Origin: Corythucha ciliata
Lineage: Eukaryota; Arthropoda; Insecta; Hemiptera; Tingidae
DNA length: 64,000 bases
Direction: 5' to 3'
Assembly: GCA_038030265.1 (NCBI GenBank)
Contig: CM075941.1
Coordinates: forward strand, 23,002,001-23,066,000
The notes under the pieces were generated by a model. The model saw only the letters and a list, made by a program, of their open reading frames with translations. It was not told the DNA's origin and did no database searches. Within the stretch, counting starts at the first letter, position 1, and every line of letters starts with the position of its first letter. This document shows positions 11,346-19,935 of this stretch, in pieces. The translations under genes and the position numbers were made by a program.

Positions 11346-12169
11346 CTATTCTTCGAGCTCTCCATCTGTAGGCGGTATAGTTTGATCAGTTACAAGTATT
11401 TCAATGGGCAAAACATTGTTTTTGATACCTGTGGAAAACAAAATCGGCGTAATCTTTGTGATTGCCGCATTTTTGACCTTGCTGTTCATATGCGAGAGGC
11501 GAGATGCTACCATTTTGCCGAAATAACATTCGACGCTAAATTTGTCATCCATTGCCATTTTCGACATTTCCCTGCCCTGATTTCCCAGTAGGGGAATCTG
11601 AGAGGTTAATGCTTTCGCGAGCCCCCCGATTTCGGCTTGAAGGTTGTCAACCTTTCGCCTATTCATTTCGACGATTGGAGCTACGGGCGGGTCGACTGCG
11701 CTCTCTTCTGCTTCTGGCTGCAATTCTGGGCTATTTACGGGTGACCGCTCCCTTTCAATATTTGAAAAAGACCTTAGTACAAAAATGGCATAGCGTGAAT
11801 TAATTTTAGCCTTGAATTATTCACAACACAGTTAGCTCTCACTTTCTCATTGCTACGTGAGGGATGAGGAACGTCATGCACTGGTACAACGGCCACTGCT
11901 TTCGCGTTGACGTACCAGCACCACTTCGGGACTCGACGGCTTGGGCCTGGCGCTCTCTCGAGAAGTGCTCCCGTTGCCCCTAGTCTCCTCCATCTTCTTT
12001 GTGCGTCTTCCACTAATTCAGATACATTAGTAACTAATTAGAATCGGAGGCAACATTTTATACAAAATTATAATTGACAAAATTGTTAAAACATCTAAAC
12101 ACAAACCTGAGAAATTTAGTAAAGAGGCAATCTCGGTCCATGCGTTTTGAACGGCTACCCTGTCCAAGG
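11346..12169 (-). pseudogene. MADF-BESS domain protein, 5' partial, one-base frameshift
   Basis: Three minus-strand exons fit: 12169-12107 (ALDRVAVQNAWTEIASLLNFS, MADF helices), 12012-11843 (VEDAQRRWRRL, then after one extra G in the run 11977-11980 REHFSRERQAQAVESRSGAG and QWPLYQCMTFLIPHV), and 11751-11346. All junctions are GT/AG and the phases agree once the extra G is discounted. The last exon ends with a BESS-like segment, DDKFSVECYFGKMVASRLSH to ITKITPILF. MADF binds DNA and BESS mediates protein contacts in arthropod transcription regulators. The exon with the start of MADF was not found upstream. It may be a host gene with a base error, or a recent pseudogene. Confidence 0.65.
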
Positions 12170-12499
12170 CTCAACGAGCTCTTCGTCCGAAGCATCAGGC
12201 CTCAGTACGGAGTCAGCCAAACCGCTCGCTCCGTCGGAACTAAACGAAACATGGCTAATAAAACTGTTATCTGTCATTATTATCACTCGCGCGTATGAAA
12301 AACACATAATAATTTTGTTTTCGTTTTAAAATTCCACTGGAATTGAATAACTAAAATTAAAAAATTTCGCTCCGGCAGCTGGCGGTCGGAAAGAGTGCAT
12401 TTCATTCCGTATACGGATACCCTAAGCCGTCCCAGAAGTAATAATTTTGATACCATAATTTGTTTCATTAAGCCGAACTTCTTCCTCTATTTTCACCAC

Positions 12500-13235
12500 C
12501 CTCTCATCAAAAATGTCGAAACTTTTCGGTGGTTTTCCAAGGGCTTTGTTATATTAAATTTGTGTGCCGTATTTTATAATAAACGTGTGGATTTAAGCGA
12601 TTTTTTTGAAATTGCATCCCCCATTTCACCCTCCCCCATAAAGGTTTTCGATAAATCTCAATGGAACCCAGGGCTTTTGTTACATTAAATTATTGAGTCG
12701 AATTTTAGAGCGCTAAGATGAACTAGTGAAGTTCAACGCTATTTTTACACTTTTACACCGGGAGGACCACCCCCACCACCATGACTTTTTCGAAATCAAT
12801 CAAAGGCTATTCTAACATGGAAATCAAAGGCAGGGAATCAAAGGCTATTCTAACATGGAGTATACGTACCGAATATGATGCTTCTAGAATCAACTGGTGA
12901 TTTATAGTGATTTTTTGACCATTTCAACCCCTATCCCCCCCCCCACAACCGATTTGGCCCAAATGCAATACCGACCGGGGTCTTATGACTACTGATTTTT
13001 TTGCCAAAGCGCGTTCCGCTAAATTAATTTCTTCGAGAGTTATCGTGCTAACAAGAAAACGGCCGAAAACAAGAAAACGAGAGACATATATGTATACATA
13101 TGTCTATAAATCCCGGAGACCACTGAATTCGTGTTCCAGAGGTTCTGAAACGTGAAAAAAACATGACATAACCCATGTTTGCCACCATCACGACGAGACC
13201 AATAGTGCATTTTCAGAATGAAATGCACTAAAAGA
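12500..13235. repeat. Dispersed repeat block
   Basis: 12760-13065 repeats the 1535-1790 sequence. 13110-13230 (GAGACCAATAGTGCATTTT and the AATGAAATGCACTA end) recurs as a direct copy at 14495-14632. AAGAGTGCATTTCATTC near 12393 is the inverse of that end. The block may be one non-autonomous element of about 850 bp (12390-13232) with AGTGCATTTCATTC termini. No gene was recognised within it. Confidence 0.45.
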
Positions 13236-13512
13236 CTAACCTAGTTAGTACTTGGAATAACAATTAATTGATTATACGAGGGACCGGCGAAAACAAAAGA
13301 GAGTTAACAGATAATAACTTCAGTAGAAGCTTGTGGAGTCCACAAAATTTTCCATTCCTACTGAATTTTTTATATGACTTGGAACGTAATTTCACTCGCG
13401 TGAAATCGCTCAACTTCGGCAAGGTCCACAGACCGCACATCACGCATACATAGAGCTTGTGAACAGGGGTTTAGGGCCGTAATCAGAAACCCACCTTTAC
13501 AAAGCCTTAAAG

Positions 13513-13922
13513 TTTTGTTCCGACAGCAGCCTGTCGGGAGAAGTGCATTTCATTCATGCGACAATCGAGTCAAACCTCATAAGTTGGAACGATATCAATC
13601 AATTATGAATGACATTTAGGCCGTGGTATAGAAAGTCAAAATCATAAAACCGTGTTTCTTTTTACCGCAGGCCCCTTTTTTGGCACCAACTGAGGGGGAA
13701 CAAAATGACGAAAATGAAAAATGAAACAGAGTCGGTTTGGTTGCCTATACGATATGGGATGGTCGACTCTTGTTAGAGGAGTTATTTGCAATTAAAACCT
13801 TTATCCCAGCCTAAATTTCATTCATAATTGATTGATATCGTTCTAACTTATGAGGTTTGACTCGATTGTCGCATGAATGAAATGCACTTTTCCCGACAGG
13901 CTGCTGTCGGAACAAAACTTTT
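13513..13922. mobile_element. Foldback element, arms about 115 bp
   Basis: GTTTTGTTCCGACAGCAGCC at the left end is inverted at the right end. The arms continue through AGTGCATTTCATTCATGCGA and ATCAATCAATTATGAATGA. The loop is 13640-13800. No coding capacity and no clear target duplication. Confidence 0.7.
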
Positions 13923-13951
13923 TTCAGATTACGTTAATTTTCAGATCAGTT

Positions 13952-14021
13952 ACATTAGGTTAAATGGTTTGTCACTATTTCACCATTGCGGAATGCGGAG
14001 TGCCTGGGTTCGAATCCGAAA
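13952..14021 (+). repeat. tRNA-like sequence, possible SINE head
   Basis: A B-box-like GGGTTCGAATCC at about 14007 is preceded at tRNA-like spacing by TTAGGTTAAATGG, a possible A box. A long T-run follows directly, as after a Pol III transcript. The arms do not form a convincing cloverleaf, so it is not called a tRNA gene. Confidence 0.35.
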
Positions 14022-14424
14022 CAATTTTTTTTTATTTTTTTTTTTTGTTCCTCCCTTTTTGCCCCACCTCAGGATTTTTCACTCAAGATTTATTAGGCTG
14101 TAGGCAAATCAAATAAAAGAGACAGCTCAAAATACAATGTCAATGAAATTTTTTGGTAATTGGGTGGTCCAGTAAGGCATAGCGTTAATTTAATAGCTCC
14201 TCTCCGCCTAGAACTCCCCCGCCATATCAACGGATTTGGTTCACTAGGGTCTCATTTGAAAGCGCGTTCATTTTTCATTACTCGAGTTAATTTTGGGGGC
14301 AATTGCAGCAACAGCCATACCGTAGCGAATTTCCAACTAATTCAAACCCCTCTTTCACACCGTTCCCGTGGACCGATTCATCTGGATCACGAACTCGTCC
14401 GAGATATTCACGCTATTGATTTTT

Positions 14425-14632
14425 AGACCAAATTTGGTTGCCCTAAGTAGAAAACTGCGACAGTGATCGTGCTAACAAAAAAGGGCCACACACATATATA
14501 TATATATCAAATTGAACCGACCTCGGATTCGTGTTATAGGGGTTCTGAAACGTGAAAAAAAAGTATCGCAACCCATATGTGCGACCATCAGGGCGAGACC
14601 AATAGTGCATTTTTTGAATGAAATGCACTAAT
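14425..14632. repeat. Second copy of the GACCAATAGTGCATTTT repeat
   Basis: Direct copy of the 13020-13230 block, diverged by about a fifth by eye, ending with the same AATGAAATGCACTA. Confidence 0.5.
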
Positions 14633-14832
14633 AAAGGAATTGAAAAATGTGATTGTTTATAAAAATGTGTCATCTGAAGCGCTTAAAGGACTTGTACGGC
14701 TTGCACGCCACCGGTTTGCTCCCTGCGACTTCCTCTATTTCCGCTTGGTACGCCGTGGTACACCCCAGTTCACTCGAGGATAACGCAAACGCGTCGCGAT
14801 ACTTGTTTTGTCAATGAAACTAACTGCTCCAG

Positions 14833-14961
14833 GTGCCTTATTCCGAGTTGTCGGGAAAAACTCACGTGGGGTGGTTGCTATGGTGAGATAATACTATTTC
14901 TGATGAAGCGTCCTTGGATACCGCTTGCGGGATTATTTCCCGACAACTCTAACTAGGGCCC
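14833..14961. mobile_element. 129-bp MITE, CAG target duplication
   Basis: Ends GTGCCTTATTCCGAG and its inverse, with GTTGTCGGG/CCCGACAAC inner arms. Flanked by CAG at 14830-14832 and 14962-14964. Shares GCGTCCTTGGAT with the 10427 and 37181 families. Confidence 0.8.
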
Positions 14962-14969
14962 CAGGACAG

Positions 14970-15610
14970 CTTCCTCGAGGTTAACTTCCGTTTTAATCGT
15001 ACCCAGGGTGATTGGTTCACGCTGTTCCGCAGGGACTCGAATCAGATTAACGTAGTGTTTATTGTGCCCGGAAAGAAAGGCCCTCTACAACCACATCTTT
15101 ACAGCCTAGGGACCCTAGGCTGTAAATCTCCGTCACTACCGGGATCCTAGGGTAGGATGGTCGTGTCGGAACGCGTGTAGGGGTCTTTAAAAAAAATATG
15201 TACGGTCCGTCCACTCTCGATGGACTCTTGGCCGCCCTTGAATTTAGTGGGATGAGCTTTCCCTTTGCCCCTTGTTATGGTCCAGCATTTGTATTTTATT
15301 CACCATATGGTTCTCCCCGATTACTTTTATTCTAATTCTGACTTTTGTCAATTAAAGCCTTGTTTCGAAAGGTCTCTGTCATTTATAACAATTTAATTGA
15401 CACAATTTTCGTTATTGTGGGAAACCGATTATGAACGGGAAAGTTTATATCAGTGACCTTTCTTTTTTTTGTCTCTTGGTAAAAAAGTTGTTATCTCGCG
15501 AAAAAAGTAGTGAAAACTGGTTTTGTGTTTAAAGAAAATAAATCGCTTCGTTTTTTTCTGTAGACCAATTATTTAATGAAGAAAACAACCCACTAAGACA
15601 ATTTGACGGA
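14970..15610. other. No recognised gene
   Basis: Unassigned sequence 3' of the minus-strand gypsy fragment. It contains a short perfect palindrome, TACAGCCTAGG / CCTAGGCTGTA, at 15101-15126. It could include the rest of the gypsy element, but nothing identifiable remains. Confidence 0.4.
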
Positions 15611-16197
15611 GAGCGGCTCAGCTAACGAAGACAATCAGACGGGTGAATCTTGATTTTATTATATTTATAGGCGCGGAGGTTAATTGACTTTTAATTAAAG
15701 TCAGCGCTCGATCCTGTGCTGGGCCCCAGATGAATTCGTTCTTAGAGCTTAATAAACTTGATATGGGTTCTAGAATATCAGATTTTCGGGGGATGAATTT
15801 GGATAGGAAATTTACCATGCCCAAGAGTCGTTGGATTTCCGTCACGTTTTTTGGAGGAGGTAGTTCATAAATAGCCTTGATTTTGTTCGGGTCGGCCTGA
15901 ATCCCTCTGCTTGAAATTTCGAATCCCAAGAAGAATATTTTTTCACGGGAGAACTCCGTTTTCTGTTTGTTGAGGGTCATCCCTGCGCGACGAATTTTGT
16001 GGAGAACCTCGCGGACGTAATCGTCGTGCCTTTCGTCCCCAGATGAGGATATCGTCCATCATGCAAGTACAATTCTTCTGTCCTTCCAAGGTTTGGGACA
16101 TTTTCTTTTGAAAGTGTTCAGGGGCCGAGGAAATCCCGAACGGCAATTTAATAAATTTATACCTCCCGAACGGTGAAATAAAAGTGGTTAAATCCTG

Positions 16198-17214
16198 GGT
16201 ACTTTTCCGTTATCGGGCCGCCACGCCAAGAGGGAGCCGGAGCCTCGACCCCCCAATTCCGTTATCGGACCGCCAGTGAAAACCTGACCAGTGGACCTTT
16301 GACTTGTGTTTATTCCCTTTTATCAAGCAACTCAGTGCGTGTGCAACTGCCTATCAGCCAGCATGGACATCTAGAGTTTGCCGACCAGTGAAGAAGACGC
16401 CGTCAATTTTTTCCAGGCTCGCGGGGTTCTCCTCCGAAATCGTAGATGCATGAATGGGCACGAAATGAAGTTGAATTGCTCTGTGAAGGTACGTTGGCGC
16501 TGCAATAAAAGGGCATGCAGGGAGACAGTAGGCATACGTGAAAAAACCTGGTTTAAAGGCAGCCGCCTTAAATTTGTGACTGAGTTGAGGTTTATATTTT
16601 GCTGGTCGATAACCTTACGAGCGTGAAGTGGTGTGAGCAGCAGTTGCACATGGACCATAACACCACCGTCGACTGGAACAACTACATGCGTGAGTTATGC
16701 CTGATGGATTTGGAACGCCAGCCTGTTACTGCAATTGGAGGACCCAATAAAATCGTTGAAGTCGACGAGAGCTTGTTTTCCAAAAGAAAAAATAATGCAG
16801 GTCGCGTACTTCCACAGACGTGGGTTTTTGGTTCGTTGATCCAACCTCAGGAGCGCACACTCAGCACGTCGAACGGATGTGGGGTACGGCTAAGTGGCGA
16901 AATAAGGCCCATCGGGGCACAGCACGTCACCACTTGGACTCCTACCTGGCTGAATTTATGTGGAGGAGCCGTCGACAAGAAACAGAAGTGTTCGAAGACA
17001 TCCTGGCTGTCATCGCTGTTTGCTTCCCCCCTGAGAGTTGAATATTGAATCTTGCTTGAAATTCACTGAATCTTTTTTAAATTAAAACATTATTTTTTAG
17101 ACGAATTTTTTGAAGAAATCCCCTGGAGATTACGCTGGCGGTCCGATAACGGAATTATGGGGGTCGAGGCTCCGGCTCCCTCTTGGCGTGGCGGCCCGAT
17201 AACGGAAAAGTACC
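16198..17214 (+). mobile_element. Merlin (IS1016/IS1595-like) DNA transposon, 8-bp target duplication
   Basis: Terminal inverted repeats of about 85 bp start GGTACTTTTCCGTTATCGGG and include GAGGGAGCCGGAGCCTCGAC. The perfect 8-bp direct repeat AAATCCTG flanks it at 16190-16197 and 17215-17222. It carries a deleted transposase gene (16378-17041). The 8-bp duplication and the IS1595-type transposase agree with the Merlin superfamily. It sits inside the gypsy RT and is therefore younger. Confidence 0.88.
16378..17041 (+). pseudogene. Merlin transposase, internally deleted
   Basis: The start reads TSEEDAVNFFQARGVL, then a zinc-ribbon-like region with RRCMNGHEM and WRCNKRACRE, WFKGSRLKF, and the first catalytic region TVVDW-like (TTVDWNNYMRELC) and KIVEVDESLFSKRK. 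After QTWVFG the reading frame changes, and the C-terminal part VDPTSGAHTQHVERMWGTAK follows directly with TARHHLDSYLAEFMWR. In intact IS1595-type transposases about 70-80 residues with the second aspartate lie between these blocks, so a deletion near 16826 has removed them. An in-frame TAG also lies just before the ORF. The copy cannot be autonomous. Confidence 0.82.
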
Positions 17215-17415
17215 AAATCCTGGGAAGACGAGGCCAGATTAAGTTGCCAAAACCCACTATTTGCATCTAATTTCGAGAAGATTTTTGCTCCTTGTAGCTG
17301 AGCTAAGGCGATGTCCGTTCTTGGGATGGGGTGAAATTGGCGTTTGACAGACTCATTTCATTTTGTAAGATCCACGCAAATTCTGACCCTCCTTGTTTCT
17401 TAGGGATTACGACCA

Positions 17416-17615
17416 TTGGCCGTAGCTTTGTCGACCGGGGCAATGACACCTCTTTTAACCATGTCTTCCCGACCGGTACTTAATGGAGTAGCTTGCTTCC
17501 AACGAGTAGTAAATAAAATCAATTCTGACGAAAAACTCAAAGGTGTCTTCTCGTACCTTGATGACATCACAATCTGTGGCAACATCACACAGAACAACAG
17601 GAACCTGAAAGCTTT
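17416..17615 (+). pseudogene. Ty3/gypsy RT fragment with YLDD box
   Basis: The plus strand reads NGVACFQRVVNKINSDEKLK then FSYLDDITICG and NRNLKAF, the palm domain of a gypsy RT in which YLDD replaces the usual YVDD. It is a different element and strand from the neighbouring minus-strand fragment. The reading frame ends where TGTAGCG begins at 17616, the end of an inserted LTR. Confidence 0.72.
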
Positions 17616-18010
17616 TGTAGCGTTGGGTTTTCTAGTTAGATGGGGTCGCTACTTTTTCCCCCAGTAAGTTTTTTGCAGATCCTCTTTCACCTGTGGGTTT
17701 TGGTACAGGTTTGGGGTAAAGAAATTGAAACGATTCGTTGTGGAGTTGTATCTATTTAACCAGGTTGAACGAAAGGTAATTAGAACTGTACAATATATAC
17801 AAATGGGGAACCCCCTCTCGCCGATGAACCCCGCGGCAACACGCCCGCACGAGAAGTCGAGCCCCGAGGTACAAGGACCCGAAACCGAACACCGACACTT
17901 CGTGCAAAGAAAGGAAAATTCGCTCACCAGGTTTTGGGTATTCCGACAAGCGGAGACTTTTGAAGCCGTACGAGGAATCGCTCTCAAGATGTGTCCGTAA
18001 GCGGCGTTCT
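17616..18010 (-). repeat. LTR (minus orientation), same family as 47240-47597
   Basis: TGTAGCGTTGGGTTTTC at 17616 is the inverse of an LTR end in CGCTACA. On the minus strand the order CGAAGTGTCGGTGTTCGG, GGGGCTCGACTTCTCGTGCG, GTATATATTGTACAG and GTAGCGACCCC matches 47270-47597. No gypsy interior is attached, so it looks like a solo or truncated LTR inserted in the YLDD gypsy fragment. The LTR 5' end was not fixed; the upper limit may reach 18190. Confidence 0.6.
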
Positions 18011-19225
18011 CGGTGGAGTAATCAGACCTGGGGTCGATTATCGTTCTCAGTAGGCGGTTGGTTGAGCCGGGATCTGGCGACAACAATGAGAAGCTATTCC
18101 TGTATGTCGAACTACGACTGGAGGAAGTGAGATAGCTTTCTCGACTGAGGAAGATCTCTGACGAAGACGACTGGGAAACAACTGGGATGAGTTGGACTGA
18201 GACGGTATTCAGAAAAAGAAAAAAAAAGCAAGAAACTTTGTGAAAAGTGCCTGTGCTTGAATTGGATGGAAAGATGTCACCGGAAGGGCAGATTCGTCAA
18301 GCAGAGCACGCACGGTTGGAGAACTTGCAACGAGAGACGTCGCTCAACAGGTTTCGACCCCCTCGGAGACACTTGAACAAGATGCTAATGGTGAGTGCAC
18401 TGATTCAAACTTCTGTACCGAAATTGATGGTTTTTGTCGTTTGGTTTTTTAAAGTACCCGGGGCACTTGTATGACGAGTGGAAATCCAGCAGCATCTTCG
18501 AATGATGTTCCCACAATACTTCATCCTTGAATGTGCGTTCTTCAAAATATTGCTAGGGGTCCACACAGCAATAGCACCAAGGTGTTCCGGTAACTCTGAG
18601 TTGCATTTGAACCTGGGAGTAGTACGAATTTACAGCGTTCTTACGTCAATTCCTAGAAATAGTGACCCACGAGCTGCATTTGATCTCGAACACTAAAAAT
18701 TGCGGCACTAGAAAGTCACTCGAAATTGGAGCAAGTCACGAGACCATTTGAGGTTGCTGCAAGTCCCGGAAAAGGACGATTGACACACAACCCAGTAGGT
18801 TGTACAGACTTGTTCGATTTCGTCGCCTAAAAGGTATAGAAGACATGGTCGGCTTGAAGAATTTTGGCTTATTATTTCTCAATAATTTTATTTTTGCACC
18901 GTGTTTGGGGTTGTTGAGAGGTGAACGAGCTAAAATTCCCCGGGCAACCGATGTGGGCGGGGTGCTTGGGTCCGCCGGAAAGGTCACTTTCAAAAACAAC
19001 AGTAAAAAACTAAAGAATCAAAGACTGAAAAACATAAAGTTTTGAGAATAATATTGAGAGTGAGCTGAGCTGGGTTAATAACCTGCCTCACGGTAGGTAC
19101 CTCAGCGGTTATCTTAGCTCCATGGCGCATGTATGGAACTCGTCTATGGTGTGGAAAGCAGTTACCGCGGCACTCAAGACAAAGAACTTGAAAATTCAAC
19201 AATGGGAACTCGTACTGACTGTTAT
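18010..19225. other. No recognised gene
   Basis: Contains a short open stretch at 18247-18390 (PEGQIRQAEHARLENLQRET) ending at a good donor, ATG/GTGAGT, but no matching domain. The rest has no supported gene. Position between two gypsy pol fragments suggests decayed retroelement sequence. Confidence 0.4.
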
Positions 19226-19229
19226 TCCC

Positions 19230-19500
19230 CTGTCATCGACGTTCGGGATATGACATGTCTCTTCCATCCAGGCTTTTAGCTTTTACATCCTGGGCGTGTG
19301 TTAATGAAGCGACATGACCGTTCAAGTAAATACGATCCGTTGACAGAAGAAGTAGATCTTATCGAGGCGAATACACACTACGCGCTAGTGAGGCGAGAAA
19401 ATGGACAAGAGTCGAGAGTCTCTCTGAAACACCTGGCACCTCGCGGTGACGCTTCTCGCCCTGACGATCACGCCGAGCAAAACCTTGAAACCTTGAAAGG
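19230..19500 (+). pseudogene. Ty3/gypsy integrase C-terminal remnant
   Basis: VLMKRHDRSSKYDPLTEEVD, then IEANTHYALVRRENGQESRV and SLKHLAPRGD, fits the SH3-like C-terminal segment of gypsy integrases that ends in a xxLAP motif. It is in one frame for about 65 codons. It could be the downstream end of the element whose RT is at 17416-17615. Confidence 0.6.
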
Positions 19501-19564
19501 GGAATTTATCACTTTTTCATTGATCAAGTATCAAATTGACAACGTTTTTGTTGGATGAGGCCTG

Positions 19565-19935
19565 ATAACGGATGGTGTGTAGTAATGGCGACCGGCTTCA
19601 CGAAAAATGTGTTTCACTCCCTCCACTTATTTCTACCTCCATGGTAGCGTCTATACGTAACCACAGCTCCCGTAGTAAACGTTTTGTTGTTGAGCTCTTT
19701 AATATTTTTGGTGGGAGTGAACAAATCGAACTATCGAAGTGAAGCAACCCGTTCGAAAGTCCATCACCAAGTGGACAGACTATAGTAGGACATTTAAAAT
19801 AACGACGTGAAGAAAAGGAATTTACTGTAACTTATAATTATCGACGATGTAATAATTATTGCCTCCTCTACGTTACCCAACTTCGTTATGCTTCAGTTAA
19901 GTTAAGACACTCAAAGAAGGACAAGCATCGAGGTA
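19565..19935 (+). promoter_or_regulatory. Upstream region of the SLC5 gene, 5' UTR expected
   Basis: No TATA box stands out. The sequence just before the ATG (AAGCATCGAGGTAATGG) has a purine-rich context. A spliced upstream exon cannot be excluded. Confidence 0.3.

Larger units (their letters stand above)
15618..17412 (-). pseudogene. Ty3/gypsy RT-RNase H fragment split by a Merlin element
   Basis: Minus-strand pol. From the right: VIPKKQGGS near 17385, a damaged DLTKLN-like block, then LDANSGFWQLNLASS-type sequence near 17230. It is interrupted by 16198-17214 and resumes as FISPFGRYKFIKLPFGISSA (16140-16190), the catalytic-site variant MMDDILIWG near 16050 and LGFEISSRGIQADPNKI near 15900. 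The RNase H start (FIWGPAQDRALTLIKSQL) lies near 15710. The catalytic box reads MDD instead of the common VDD. There is a frameshift near 15990 and no downstream integrase. It is a decayed fragment of a gypsy element. Confidence 0.78.

Noticed and set aside
19079..19200. Possible small nuclear RNA because of structured GC-rich sequence
   Set aside because: No U1, U2 or other snRNA core motifs could be matched on either strand.
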